Shown here: positions 21,451 to 33,814 of the stretch, piece by piece
Layout of the letters: every line of letters begins with the position of its first letter
Numbering within the stretch: the first letter of the stretch is position 1
NCBI GenBank assembly: GCA_031216915.1
Contig: CM062290.1
Coordinates: forward strand, 260,810,291 to 260,874,290
Source: Pictodentalium vernedei
Lineage: Eukaryota > Mollusca > Scaphopoda > Dentaliida > Dentaliidae
DNA length: 64,000 nucleotides
Reading direction: 5' to 3'
Made by a program: the position numbers and the translations under genes
Notes under the pieces: model-generated
Database searches by the model: none
Seen by the model: only the letters and a program-made list of their open reading frames with translations
Told to the model about the DNA's origin: nothing

Positions 21451-22292
21451 ATAAAGGCCTAATTCTGATTTGGATGACTTTTAAAGCAACAAAACAGGTG
21501 CTCCAATAGGTTCAGTCTCTTGGGAAATTTGCAAGTTACTTTCTCTGTATCTTGGCAGTTGTTTCTGGGTATGTCTTGGCGGCTGCCTATTTCACTTGCC
21601 TAGAAATAACTGCAAAGCCAGTCTCTAGACTGTCAAAGAGTAAGAAAAAGGTATAAAAATCTTTAGGCCTTTTAAGATTAAGAAATATTCAAACAAGGGG
21701 TTTACACTGTATTAGACATCTTTGAGTTCAAATACATACAGCCAGATATAATGACAATGCCTATCATCAGCATTAACTCCTAAATCCTCAGATTAATTTT
21801 TATGATAATAACTAACGTATATATATATGTACACAGCTGTAGATGACTTCACAGTGTTTCTACATCATTGTTGACTGCCTGAACAGGCAGCCAGCAATGA
21901 TGTAAAATCATTGTCAAGATAAATGCAGCCTAAAGATAGAGTTCTTGTTGAAGAACACACTTGTGGGCAATTTTTCAAAGCAATTTTAAGAGGTACAGTT
22001 TGGGGATGTATCATTTATGGAGACTTAAGAGTTAACTGCAAGCAGTATATGAGCAATACAGACTTCCATTATGTTCTTTCATCTGTAATTATGCATATAA
22101 ATCTACTCAAATAGCTTTAGCAGTGAATCCAGGACTTCTTTACTGTGAAATAATGTTCAAGTAAATATTGTCAGCTATAGCAGTGCACTTGATCTACTTA
22201 TAACATTCAGTGGATTACAACCAATCCCAGAAGTTTCATTTTGTAAATTACAGACATAATGATGCATGTGATTTTCTCAAATATGTTTTAGT
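21451..22292. other. Intron sequence with decayed hairpin repeats
   Basis: A TTAA-type fragment (AATCCATAAAGGCCTAATTC near 21445; CTTTAGGCCTTTTAAG near 21662) and a 17-bp-arm hairpin, ACATCATTGTTGACTGCCTG and its complement, near 21862-21904. The latter is related to the hairpin at 4516-4555. No exon is seen. Confidence 0.55.
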
Positions 22293-22302
22293 ATTTATTG
22301 CT

Positions 22303-22622
22303 AGAGGTGCAGGCTGCAAGCCGAGAGGTCCTCGGTTCGAATCCCACCTGCGGCAACCGCGTTGTGTCCTTGGGCAAGACACTTCACCCTGATTGCCCAC
22401 ATGGGGGCATGATGATGGTGCGCATGTCTTCAACCAATATAACCCTGCCTGTGCTGCGGTGCAGAGTTCAGAGTTACGATGTTGGAGAGCTGACAGTTGC
22501 TCGTCGTTGCTCGGTGATTCTCTCCGGGTACTCCGGCTTCCTCCACCCGTAAAACTGTCATGGTCACGATTAGCCATTGTGCAGAAGTATGTGACCTTAA
22601 ACACCAATAAATAAATAACAGC
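22303..22622 (+). mobile_element. tRNA-derived SINE (family A), 5'-truncated
   Basis: It keeps the B box (GGTTCGAATCC, ~22335) but not the A box, then TTGTGTCCTTGGGCAAGACA and the tail GTGACCTTAAACACC with AATAAATAAATAAC. ATTTATTGCT is repeated at 22293-22302 and 22623-22632, so the truncation happened at insertion. Confidence 0.88.
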
Positions 22623-22802
22623 ATTTATTGCTCAGAAACACTATCCTTGATTTAAATCTGTTTACAGCTATAGGTCAGTATTGACTTTGGGTCTAAACTT
22701 TGATGCCTTGTGCTAAAAGTTTGTACTGAGTAAATAGATACTGCATACTCGGAATACTGCAATACAGTGTTATTATCAATATAATGTAAGTTATAACAAA
22801 GG

Positions 22803-23097
22803 TAGGGAGTGCAGTGGCTCAGTGGTTACGTTATTGGACTTCGAACCGAGAGGCAAGGCACTTAATCCCAATTGCCCATGTGGGGGGCATGGTGGTGCTG
22901 TGTACTAAATCACACTGCATGTCTATGGTGCTCTTGTCTTCAACCAGTGCTAACCCTGTGTGGAGTTAGTACTTTGAGGATTTTGACAGTTGTTCTCTCA
23001 GTGTACACAGGCTTCCTCCACCTGTAAAACTGCCCGCCAAGAGGTGAGACCTTGCTTTCAAAAGTGTGGTTAAACCCCAATAAATAAATAGGAATGG
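22803..23097 (+). mobile_element. tRNA-derived SINE (family A), variant 3' end
   Basis: The A box TGGCTCAGTGGTTACG is present, with an internal deletion right after GACTTCGAACCGAGAGG. The tail reads GGTTAAACCCCAATAAATAA rather than the GTGACCTTAAACACC form. AACAAAGG flanks it at 22795-22802 and 23098-23105. It shares the variant tail with 43752-44091. Confidence 0.85.
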
Positions 23098-23540
23098 AAC
23101 AAAGGAAGGCAATACACACATAAGATAAAGTATTGAGGCCAAATAAAAAGAAATGTATTGATTCTCTGGCAATCCCTTATTGAGATTGAACCACCTATTG
23201 ACTGTTTTTATTACCGTGCAGTTACTACAAATTTGGGAGACACAAAACTTGTGTTTTTGATTGATGTTTGTAACTGAAATCTGAAGAGCATAATTCAAGA
23301 TGCAAAACATTTTCATTTTTATATTAGATGACTTTATTCCTGGTTTGTATTCTTCTAAACTGGATTTCGTAGGTATAAAACATTTGCTAAACTTGACTTG
23401 ATATGTGTGTAGTGGGCACGATATCGACATAGATGCTGAAACTGACTTTAATCACCAATAAAAATAATAATGCTGATAATTCACTTATATGCTCATATAT
23501 TTTTTTTCTGGTTGTTCAACATGTGAACAAAGAGTGTTAA

Positions 23541-23772
23541 CTCTTTGAACACTGGTGGTATCTTCCTGGTCAGTTCAATGTTAGCAATTGGGAGAGTCCA
23601 TATTCATTATTTGGGGGTAGAGCAATTAATATTTTCAACGTGCAGTCTCAGGGCGGCACGTTGAAAATATTGATTGGTCTACCCAGCACTATAACTTAGG
23701 AGCCATCCTACTATATGAAAGGATGACTTATAATGTTCCCTGGCTGGAAAACCAACCTTTAGGGTTAAAGGG
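23541..23772. mobile_element. TTAA-flanked hairpin MITE
   Basis: TTAA lies at 23537-23540 and 23773-23776. Ends are CTCTTTGAAC and TTAGGGTTAAAGGG. The central stem AATATTTTCAACGTGC and its perfect complement (16 bp) lies at 23629-23676. Confidence 0.72.
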
Positions 23773-23918
23773 TTAATTATTTGCTGCGTCATCTGGCTTC
23801 GGAGGAAAAAAATACATATTAAATACATTTTCTGAAATGTCACGTTTTTTTCATCCATACATAATACAAATAATACCTTTCAGCTGAATCTTTCATTTTA
23901 TTAATTTATTGATTTCAG

Positions 23919-24008
23919 AAATCTTGCAAAAAGTGATGTTCCTTTGGAATGGGTTGGTGGATTGAATCTGACATACCAAACTGGTCCGGGATTTCTTAAT
24001 GAAAATTG
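23919..24008 (+). CDS. M28B peptidase exon c
   Basis: The acceptor TTATTGATTTCAG ends at 23918; the donor GTAAGGTC follows. The 90-base exon completes a split Lys codon and encodes LAKSDVPLEWVGGLNLTYQT and GPGFLNEN. The YQTGPGF segment corresponds to YNVGPGF of GCPII. It leaves two bases of a Trp codon. Confidence 0.85.
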
Positions 24009-24113
24009 GTAAGGTCTCATTTTACAAGCAAGAAAAATGTGTGTTTTATGGCTTCCAGATGTCGAAGAATTTTTTAAAGAATTTTAAAGATTCAAAGTGC
24101 TCAGCTGTTTTAA

Positions 24114-24420
24114 CTGGTTGAGTGCAAAATTATTTTTTAAAGGGGATTTGAAACATGAGTATTTTTTTTAAAAATATCATGCCACCAGCAGGGGTAGCCT
24201 TAGTTTAACAAGATTTTGTTCATAAATAATTGTTTTGTTACAATTTATTCGAGAGTACCAATAGCGCTCTCCAATAAATTGCAACCAAACAATTTTATAT
24301 AAGAAACTGTTCTTCTACTGCTGAGCAAGCACCAGTCTTATGTGTACAGTGTAAAGCCACTTAAGTGGCTTCCAGCACTTTTCAATAGAGTCATGATAGT
24401 GGCTTCTAGCAGTCAACCAG
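24114..24420. mobile_element. TTAA-flanked hairpin MITE, CTGGTTGA ends
   Basis: The left end CTGGTTGAGTGC and right end GCAGTCAACCAG are inverted. TTAA lies at 24110-24113 and 24421-24424. The second TTAA is shared with the next element. An imperfect stem in the centre (TTGTTACAATTTATT... and ...AATAAATTGCAACCAA) spans 24234-24288. Confidence 0.72.
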
Positions 24421-24424
24421 TTAA

Positions 24425-24646
24425 CCCTTTGAGGCCTAATTCAGTCTTTGAACACAGAACAGGTGTACCAAGATACAGTCTCTGGTGAACTCAAAACTTG
24501 TATTCTAATTACCTTTGGCAGTTTCTGGATAAGTCTTGGCTGCCTACATAGGCAGCCAAGACTTTTCTAGAAATAACTGCAAAGCCACAGAAGGTTGACT
24601 GTCAAAGTGTAACAAAAATGTATAAAAATCTCCATTTCTTTAAGGG
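24425..24646. mobile_element. TTAA-flanked hairpin MITE, CCCTTTGAGG ends
   Basis: TTAA borders lie at 24421-24424 and 24647-24650. The left end is CCCTTTGAGG and the right end CTTTAAGGG. The central stem GTCTTGGCTGCCT-ACAT-AGGCAGCCAAGAC (24533-24562) is perfect. A relative is visible near 37726-37850. Confidence 0.75.
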
Positions 24647-25179
24647 TTAACTAAGAAACGGCATTTGCATTTTTATGAACAACAACAAATTCCATCTTTT
24701 GACACCAAAACATTATCCTTATTGAATGTGCTGGACATGCTTATTCCATTGAGGGGTCATAAGCTGTGTTTTGGAGGAAATATTGTCCCAATGTGGTGTC
24801 ATAAGCTACGTTTTTGAAGGAAAAAATTTTAAAATGGCAGAAATATAACAAAATAGGAATAGAGATTTTTGTTTTGCCTGATATAGTTGTTAGGTTAGGT
24901 AAAGGATTAATTGATGATCTTTTTGGCATTGATGTTAGAAACTTTGTGTGACTTGCTTTTATGTTTGTAATTCTATGTGACTCGCTGCTTGAAATACCTG
25001 CCTCAGTGCTGTATAGCAAGTGCTCTAAAACTGCTGGTTTAGAGAGAGTTGAGCAGGAAAACTCATGTAACTGGAGAAGTTTTTTTCCAGCCAAAGGTTA
25101 GGCCAAATAATGATAATTTTTCATTTTCAATAAATTAACTTTATTCCCAAGACTAAAACAAGTTTTTAAATTTATGCCA

Positions 25180-25250
25180 CCAAAACATAGCTTATGATCC
25201 CTCATTTCAATGAGCTGATTGAGCTCATTCCAATAAAAACATCATATGGA
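25180..25250. repeat. Degraded hairpin related to 38452-38680
   Basis: AAACATAGCTTATGATCCCT, then CATTTCAATGAGC and GAGCTCATTCCAAT, resembles the centre of the TTAA elements at 35423 and 38452. A further decayed copy lies at about 24705-24800. Confidence 0.5.
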
Positions 25251-25318
25251 AATTCAATTTTTTTAGTTTATCCAGGTTTTTTCAGAATTTTTTTGTCAAA
25301 TATCTCCTATCATTTTAA

Positions 25319-25559
25319 CTGGTTGCGTATTAAAAGCCACTATTAGGGCTTCAAAAAAATTAGGGTGCCAGTGGAAAAGACAATATTTTCCTTGCTCATG
25401 TTTCATATTCAGTCAGACGCAAAAAATATTTTGTTTACAAAAATTTGTTTTATTACAAATTATTGAAAAGTCCCTATATGCGCTCTTCAATAAATTTTGA
25501 ATAAAACAAATTTTGATGAGCAAATTCAGGCAACCAAAAATAATTTAGCATTCAATGAG
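25319..25559. mobile_element. TTAA-flanked hairpin MITE, degraded
   Basis: TTAA lies at 25315-25318 and 25560-25563. The left end CTGGTTGCGTATTAAAAGCC relates it to 24114-24420. The imperfect central stem AAATTTGTTTTATTACAAAT... spans 25438-25505. Confidence 0.6.
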
Positions 25560-25716
25560 TTAAATTGACTTTAAATGAAAAAATCCTCAAGCATGTGTAT
25601 TTTTATTTAAATCTACAATATACTAAAAAGAGATGACAAATTGATTTTTTCTTTAATCTTTATCTCTTGGTTATTTGTGATGTGAAAGTCAGATCTGTCA
25701 TTTGTGTATATTACAG

Positions 25717-25802
25717 GTATGTTTCATTGAATGTCAGTAACCACAATGAGCGGAGAGACATTAGTAATGTGATGGCTGTCATCAAAGGCAAATATGAAAC
25801 AG
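25717..25802 (+). CDS. M28B peptidase exon d
   Basis: The acceptor TGTATATTACAG ends at 25716; the donor GTGAGTG follows. The 86-base exon completes the Trp codon and encodes YVSLNVSNHNERRDISNVMA and VIKGKYET. It matches the GCPII stretch [20 protein letters not shown] that leads into the first zinc-binding strand. Confidence 0.86.
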
Positions 25803-26116
25803 GTGAGTGAATATTCATATTTTTGTTTCTCATTCTCATACATTCTTTTACTCATTGCTTTATAATGCAAATAATAGACTGCACTTGCAAAAATGCAAAA
25901 TTCTTGAACAGTTGGAAAAAATCATTTTTATGCTCCCGTCAATTTGGCGAGTGTTACCTTTGTCAGTCCTAATGTCTGTAAGCTCATATGTCTATCTGTC
26001 CCGATTATTATTTCCGGACGATAACTTTAGTTTGACTGAATGAAATAAAACAAAATTTTATACATAGGTTCATAGCCACATAATACAGGCTGGGATTGAT
26101 AGTGGACTTGGTCCGA

Positions 26117-26345
26117 TATTTCTTTTCAACCCACTCACAATTGTTCACAATTGGTTGTAACGTAAGTGCAAGCCTTACTTCGGAACTTAACTCAAGCTAA
26201 TAACTTTTCCAAACAAATTTGGAAAAGTGGAAGCATGCAAAACCACTATAACGAGATTGAAAGGGTAGAGTTAGACCGGCACTCGAAATTACAGGTACTC
26301 TCCCTGCACACCTCTTGTATTATCGAGCATATGCACAACTACCGT
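26117..26345. repeat. DIRS 1 left inverted terminal repeat
   Basis: GTAAGTGCAAGCC, CTTCGGAACTTAACTCAAGC and CAGGTACTCTCCCTGCACAC reappear inverted at 33815-34080. Confidence 0.85.
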
Positions 26346-26797
26346 GACATCAATTCCTTTTTTTCTGCCATCGTGCATGGTCAGATTTTTTTTACTCATG
26401 CTTATTGCTTCTCGTTTCTTTGTGAACTGGTTGTGATTGCTAGAGATATTGTTACAGTGCATTACTGGATTTTGTATCCTTTGACTCCAGCTCTAAATTA
26501 TTATTTATTTTCCTCATATTAATGCTAATTTTAGTGTGTATTCTCACTGTGTGCTTTGTTTTCTTCTAGCGCGAAAACTCGACCCTGAGAAGTCTTGTGA
26601 TTTGGTTTACTTTGTGGGGTTTTCTCCTCTAAATTCGCTTCTCATAACCTTTCGGACAATGCCAAAAACTATTCCTTGTCCTTCTTGTTTGCAAGTGAAA
26701 CATGTTGATGATGGACATAGTACTTTTGTCATCTGCAACAATTGCTCACAGGCCAATCCTTGTGGTGTTTGGTCATCAAAATTCTGAGCTTCTGTTA

Positions 26798-27918
26798 GGC
26801 CATAAAAAAAAGAACCTCTGTTTCTCAGGCCCACGTGCATGGTCATTTTTGGTGCGCATGCAACCTTTTTATGACACCAAAAAAATCTTTAAAAAAAATT
26901 TGAGATATTGTGCTCATTTTGGTAAATCGATATAGATGCGTTCGCAAATTTTATATTAACACACTTCAAGCTTTTTCTACATCATACCTTAATAAAGTGG
27001 ATGGGTTTTAGCAATATTCACAACAGAAAGTGTTTTATTCTGTAAAAGGTAAGTCATAATGACAGCAAGAAGGAAGGTTTCTTTCAGTCTGACAACAAAC
27101 AGTCACAAAGGGGAATGGTCGATTCGCACCACGTTTGATTCACACCAACCCTCAGAAAGTCTGCAAAGTCAGGTGCTATGTTGAATGGAACACAGTCTCC
27201 TGGTATTTATTTTTAGTAACATTTGTATTGTAAATGGCCGTCATTGGGAATTTGTGTACTGTTATTTGAAACCGTTACGAGTTTCCCAGTTAATTTAAAC
27301 AAATGCATTTGAGATGCAGGATAATTGGATAACTAATAGTAACCATTGCTTGATATAAAAGTAACAGTCATAGTCGAAAATAAATTGCATATAGGCAGGT
27401 GTGTGCGGTCGAATTGGTTAATAAAAACATGCAAACATTTGTTTTGTATTTCATTTTCAGATTTTAAAAAAATATGATTTATGGATGAACTGCCCGTTGA
27501 AATGGGTTGTGATAATTTTGAATATAATGGGGAAAAGTTGCGATTCACGATTTTATTAGGCAGGTTGTGAAAGGATTTTTTTTTTTTTGGTAAAATAAAT
27601 CTCTGAAAGTTGGCACTTCGACATTTGATTTGTCCCAGAGACGTTTCACCCACGAGGCGTTTCGTGACTTTTGTCCTGTGTTATAATTTTCACGTTTCAC
27701 TGAAAAAACAAACATTCAAACCCCACTTCATTTACGACCCAACGCCCCTGTGGTGAATAACCAATATTTTGCGTGGTCCACCAGGCGTTTGGGTGGGGGT
27801 CAAATTACCACAAACAACCTCTCGGGGAGAAAATGAAAAGAAAAAAAAAAAAAACGCCCGCCCGCATGCTTTTTTGGAAAAAATGGCCTGAAAAACAGAC
27901 AATCAACTTTGTATGGCC
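26798..27918. mobile_element. PIF/Harbinger-like non-autonomous element inside DIRS 1
   Basis: Ends GGCCATAAAA... and ...GTATGGCC, and the inner blocks CTGTTTCTCAGGCC and GGCCTGAAAAACAG, are inverted. TTA lies at 26795-26797 and 27919-27921. It shares ends with 1423-1832 but has a different, longer interior (1,121 bp) in which no transposase is recognisable. It was inserted in the Gag-like region of DIRS 1, so it is younger than that copy. Confidence 0.75.
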
Positions 27919-30900
27919 TTAACAAGGTGGTTCTGACCCGGGCTAGAACACCTCGTTCTCGGGATAAAGGTAGTCGTGCCTCCTTGAATATTTCCAAGAG
28001 TGCATGTGGTGATTCTGTCAAGCAGGATGTTGGGCAGCCTTTTTACGGTAACAGATTCCTCTACAGGTTTTGGTGGTGATGTGATGCCTGAAGTGGGGAC
28101 TACAGTCTCCCTTCCTTTGGCTAGAGTAGTCAATCTTGAGGCGATGGTTTTCGTCGAGACAAGTTCTTCCAAGTCCACTCGGGCGCTCTCTCCAATTTTC
28201 CACTGGCGTCATCTGCAGTTGCTGAGGAATTTGTTCATGCTGCTCCTATTTTGATCTCTCCCATCTCTTCTGGAGATGGTATACAGCCTCGGGGAGCCCA
28301 AGTATGGGTTTTGCAGGGCTCTCATTCTTCCCTGGCTTCTCAGTGAAGCTGTACTGGTTTGTTGACTGCCCCATCTCATCTGGTTAGGTTTACTCCTGGC
28401 CGGTTGAGGTGCTCTGTCGCTTCGCTAGCGGTTCTTCGACCCTCGCCGGGTGAATTGTTTGTTGTTCCACCTTCCCCTGCTGATGAGCCAACCAGCAGGA
28501 TGTGGCTGGGACATTGGCAACCAGAGCCTTCTGTTTGGCAGAGGCCAGTGACGGCTCCTGTTAGCTGTCTCTCTTGAGACCCTCCCCCTGTGATTTCTCA
28601 CCATTTTCCAAGTCTGGCTGTTGATCGACGCTTCTCGTCCGTCTCAGAGGATAGGCAGTTGGGGCCTTCTGTTGATCAGAGGCCAGTGGCAGTTATCTGT
28701 CACTCATGGGACAATCCTCCATGTTTCCTCATTATGTGCCGATCGATGTCCACCATCAGTCTCTCTAAAGGATTTGCAGACAGGGCCTTCTGTTTTGCAG
28801 AGGCCAGTAATGGCCCCGAGTGTCACTCTTGGGACTATCCTTCGGTGTCTTCTCAGTGTCTTCCTACTCTGTCTGCCGATTGATGTCAGTCATCGTTCCC
28901 TTCTGAGGATTTGGGCTCTTCTTCCAGAAGGGTTCACTGGGAAGACACTCCGTCAGGCGCGGCTGCTCCGATGGATTCTCAGAGTGAGTTGAAGCAGGCC
29001 GTTCTGGCACTCACCTGATTGCTTTCTAGCAACCCTCAAGTTTCAGAGATTCCTCGCCTGGCCCTTTTGGATGCTGCTCAGCATTCACAGGAGGTGCCTG
29101 CTGATCAGCCCAAGTTGGGCTACATCTCTTCTGCCACAGAGGATGATGATTTGCTTGAAAGTGACGCCCCCCCCCCCCTCTCCCCTGTCAGTCTTGGGGC
29201 AGGCTTTAGATTTTGTATTTGGCTTCTTTCCAGATCTTCAGCCTTCAGACCAACTCGCAGTGACTGCCAGGCCTCTGTCATCTGTGGAGTTTGCCAGCCC
29301 TGTCAAGCCTTCTAGCTCTGTGATTTTGCACCCTCTGCATTCGTCTCTGGTTGTTGAGTCCTTCCAAGGCCTGAATGTCAAGATGCATTCCAAGGCCCTG
29401 AAGGGTTCCTTTGTTCCTCGAGCTGATGCCTTTCTGCCTCCAATGCTGTTTCGTGTATACAAATCCATCTGTCCACCTGTCTTCCAAGGGTTGACTACTG
29501 TCGACGAGGATTCTTCTTCCCTCGGGTTTGCTAAGCCAAAGTCGGCAGTTCTCCCAATGTCGGTATTAGAATCCATGGTGGGCCTTTTCCGGGAGATGAT
29601 GGTCATGTTGTCTCTCGTGGGTCACATCGTTGCTGCCCTGGCTTCCTACCTCCCACCAAGCTCTTGCGTGTTTTGTCTCCGGCTCTTATGAACCTGACGA
29701 ACACTCATGCCTGCAACATGGCTAATTTGGAGCTTTGGACACTTCTCCGTCTCTTTCTTCTGAGCACCAAGCTGTTCTGAGGTCTGCTTCTTTGTCAGAC
29801 TTCAGCTGTTCCATGGTTCTGTGATGGCTGCCCTGATGAGGTTCTTCGTCATTCGAAGGACCAGTTTTTGTTACAGCAATTGGACCAATCTGCTGCTGCA
29901 GGTGGTAGTCGTTCCAGGCCCGCCAAGAGCTCAGCCACATTGGCTTCGTTGGTCATGCAGGCTGAGTTGTTGGCTACATCCGCTCCTTCTGCTCAGAAGA
30001 AGCATTTACGCAGCCAGACTCGCTGGCTGCCTCAGGGAGGAAAGTCTCAGGACTCTGTTGCTTCCCAAGGGGGTGGGTTCTCCTCTCAGGGGGGCTCATC
30101 AAGGCTGCAAATGAAGGTTCTCACCTCTATTCGCCTCCAGTCGGGGGAAGTCTGCTGCTGTTTTTTGACCATTGGACAGAGATAACATAAAATCCTTGGC
30201 TCCTAAATGTCCAATCAGTTCTGCGACTGTCCTTCTGTTGGCACCCCTGGTTATCTTGGGTGTCCCTGGGACCTTCTGGTGCAGGAGATCGACAATTTTC
30301 TCTCCAAAGGGGCGATCGAGGTGGTCAGAAACACCCTTTCTCCGGGGTTCTACTCGAGACCTTTCTTGGTGCCGAAGAAAAACAGCCAGTTTCATCCTGT
30401 CATCGATCAGAGTATCCTGAACAAGCCCATCATAGCACCTCATTTCAGCATGGAGACTTTCAGGTCGGTTCGACGGTCGATTCATCAGGGCGATTGCAGC
30501 AGCCAGTATTGACTTGAAGGATGCCTATTTCCATGTGCCCATTCACCTGGCATCACAGACTGATGTCACGTGCTCATTTTTAACCATACTCAGTCGGCTG
30601 TGACTTCGTCGGCCGACCTGCATGACATCCTCCAGCGGCACCCCAATCCTGCCGTTCTGGAGCTTGATGTCCAGTGGCTGCTTGGCCTGCTAGCATCGCT
30701 GGGTTTCAGAGCAACTGCAAGAAGTTGGATCTGATTCCTTCTCAGCAATTTCATCATTTGGGCATGGATTTCGACACTTTTCACAATGTGGTGTCTGTTC
30801 CCAAGGCTCAGGACCTGCTCCAATCCTCATCCCTCTCGGCCAGGACTTTCCTGCAGTTGCAGGGCCTTTGCAGTTCAGTAATGGATCTCATTCCACTGGG

Positions 30901-32559
30901 TCGCTTGTTTGTCCGACCTCTCCAACACTTTCTGTTGGATCATTGGCGTCCAAATGTGGATCCTCTGGACCTGGAACTCACTATTCCTTGGTCCTTGCAT
31001 TGTCACCTCTCCCCTTGGACCAATGTTCCCTGGTTGTCTCAGGGTGTTCCATTGGATCTTCCTCAGGCTGATCACTTCCTCACAGTGGATACCAGCAACC
31101 GGGGTTGGGGTGCGAAGTTAGATCCTCTCAGTCTGCCTAGTCACAGAGGGTGGAACCGGGAGCAGGTGGCCCTTCATATCAACCAGAAAGAGCTGCTTGC
31201 TCTTCTGTTGAGTTTTCAGCAATGGATCTCTCACCTGTCAAATCACACAGTCCTCCTTCTTTCGGACAATTTGACAGTGGCGGCCTACATCTGGAATCAA
31301 GAGGCTTGCATTTGATTTCTATGCATCGGCTATCTAGGGATCTTCTGTTAGCATGGGATGTACATGCTCATGTGGCCATTCGGCACATCCCTGGGTGTCT
31401 CAGTGATCTAGCCCACTCCCTGTCTCGACAAGACAGTGTCCTTCCCACCGAATGGATGCTGGATCATTTGGTGTTTCAGATGATTTGCGAACAGTGGGGT
31501 TGGCCTCTTATCGACCTTTTCGCCACTCACTGGAATCATCAGGTAGAGACCTTTGTCTCCCCTTCTCCAGATCCACTACCCTTTGCAGTGGACGCTCTGT
31601 CTCTCAACTGGACAGGGTGGGTCAGCTATGCCTTCCCTACTGCACCAATTCTTCCTCAGGTGTTGTCGAAGATTCATGCTTGGAGTTGCAGAGTCATTCT
31701 GATTGCTCCTCTGTCTCCGCAGAGGGTGTGGATCAATCAGTTGTGGCCTCCGCTAGCAGCTCGGCCTATTCGTCATCCTCTATGCCAAGATCTTCTTTCC
31801 CAGGGCTGGCCCAGGAAGTACCACAACGACCTGGCATGCCTGTCTCTTCACGCCTGTCTTTTATTAGGTCCAGTCTGTGGCATAGAGGTTTTTCGAGAAG
31901 AACAGTGGAGTGCATTTTCTGCATCATGGCAACATTCCATAGGCATGATTTATGCTGCTAAGTGGAAAGTTTTCTGTCGCTGGTGTGCAGCTCAACATGT
32001 GGATTACTGAAATCTGTCAATCGCTCAAATTGCGGATTTTCTGGTATACCTTTTTGACTCCAAGGCCTTCAGCCTGTTACCATTAAGGGCTATAGGTCTA
32101 TGCTTTCAGGAACTTTCTCTTATGTGGGAAAGCAGTGCATTGGTGATAATCTCTTTCTCTCCAAACTGTTTTGGCACTTTTCTCTGAAGAGGCCTCGAGT
32201 TTTGCATCTTACACCCAAATGGAACTTGGATGGGTGTTGCATTGTTTGCAGGGGGCACCATTCAAGCTTTTATCTGAGACCGATATGCGTTTTCTCACAT
32301 ATAAGACTGCTTTCCTTCTAGCGTTTGCTTCTGCTAGACGTGTCAGTAAGCTTCTTGCACTTTCAACATGTTGATTCGGCTTTCTTCAGAAATGAGGCTA
32401 ACAGTGTTACCTTCACAACTGATTGCTCTTTTTTGGCCAAGAATCATCTTCTGATTCTGTGCCTCCTCCCATCTTACATTCAGGCACTTTCTTCCGTCGA
32501 TGGCTGGAGGCCTCTTCTTTGTCCTGTTTGGGCAATTAAGACTTATATTAATCACACAC

Positions 32560-33560
32560 AGTTCATTCGGAGGGGCCTGAAGAGATTCTTTCTGTCTCTC
32601 ATTCCTGGGAGTCAGTCTTTCTCTTCCTATTCTATTTCCAGGTGGATTTGTCTCTCAATCAAACTGGCCTATTCCAGTTTGACTGCTCCAGATCTTGTTT
32701 TGACCGGGTTTTATGCTCATAAGGTTTGTGCCATTTCTGCATCCTGGGCGTTTTCCAATTCTGTTACACTCAGGGATGTTATGAATGCGGCGTACTGGAG
32801 GAATGCTACTACTTTCTCCTCCCTTTATCTCTGCCACCTACAACAGAAATCTGAGGACCTTTTTTCTTTAGATCCTCTACTTGCTGCTCAGGCTGTTGTC
32901 CACCCTCGTTGATTTTGTATTTTTCAGGTTGTTTGTGCATTTTTTTCATGCAGCCTTGTTTTCATGTGCTTCATGCAGCATCTTCTTTCTTTCAGGATGC
33001 TTTTCAACACTGTGGTGGTGTGTTTTAGCTTCTGTTCTTTTCAGCGGGTTCCCATTCTTTCGTAGGGGTCAGAAGAGATTCTTTCTGTCTCTTATTCCTG
33101 GGAGGCAGTCTATCTCTTCCTATTCTATTTCCAGGTTGATTTTTCTCACAATCAAGCTGGCTTATTCCAGTATGACTGCTCCTGATCTTGTTTCAAACCG
33201 GTTTAATGCTCATAAAGTTCTTGCCATTTCTACATCCTGGGCATTCTCCAATTCTGTTTCGCTCAGGGATGTTATGAATGCGGCTTACTGTAGGAATGCT
33301 TCTACCTTCTCCTCCTTTTATCTCTGTCACCTACAACAGCAATCTGAGGACTTTTTTTCTTTAGGACCTCTAGTTGCTGCTCAGGCTATTGTCCACCCTC
33401 GTTGATTAGGTATTTTTTAGGTTGTTTGTGCATTTTTTCATGCAACCTTGTTTTCAGGTTCTTCATGCAGAATCTTCTTTCTTCCAGGATGCTTTTCAGC
33501 ACTGTGGTGTTGTGTTTTAACTTCTGTTCTTTTCAGCAGGTTCCCGCTCTTTCTCCTTGT
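32560..33560 (+). repeat. ~495-bp tandem duplication at the end of DIRS 1 coding region
   Basis: The segment from the last third of the recombinase region into the following non-coding sequence (CAGGTTGTTTGTGCATTTTT, TTCATGCAG...) is present twice, the first from about 32565 and the second from about 33060. The copies differ at about one base in ten. Confidence 0.88.
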
Positions 33561-33636
33561 ACAGGTTTTGCTGTCGTTCCCTGCCCTCCTTGCATTTCTT
33601 TGGTATTGGTTATGTGATTCACCTCCTCCTATTGTT

Positions 33637-33727
33637 TATTCAGCCAATTTTAAACAATTGTGAGTAGGTTGAAAAGAAATTAAAATTTTTTAGTCAATTT
33701 TGTTTCTTAACAAACCTACCACAATTG
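33637..33727. repeat. DIRS 1 internal complementary region
   Basis: The left half (GCCAATTTTAAACAATTGTG, then AGTAGGTTGAAAAGAAAT) is the inverse of the left outer end. The right half (GTTTCTTAACAAACCTACCA, then CAATTGTTTA) is the inverse of the right outer end. This is the circular-junction template region known for DIRS elements. Confidence 0.8.
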
Positions 33728-33814
33728 TTTACCGGAGGCCCACCTTCCTAGAGGATATCTTTAATATCTTTGCCTCCCCACTAAATCACAAAACTTCTCG
33801 TTGGTGGAAATTCA

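Noticed and set aside
26166-26522. 118-codon open frame after exon d
   Set aside because: Lies in the DIRS 1 terminal repeat and leader; no splice-compatible similarity to the peptidase.
29071-29691. 206-codon open frame on the + strand
   Set aside because: Lies in the Gag-like region of DIRS 1 and shows no domain of its own; covered by the element entry.
30099-30485. Minus-strand 128-codon open frame
   Set aside because: Antisense to the DIRS 1 reverse transcriptase region.
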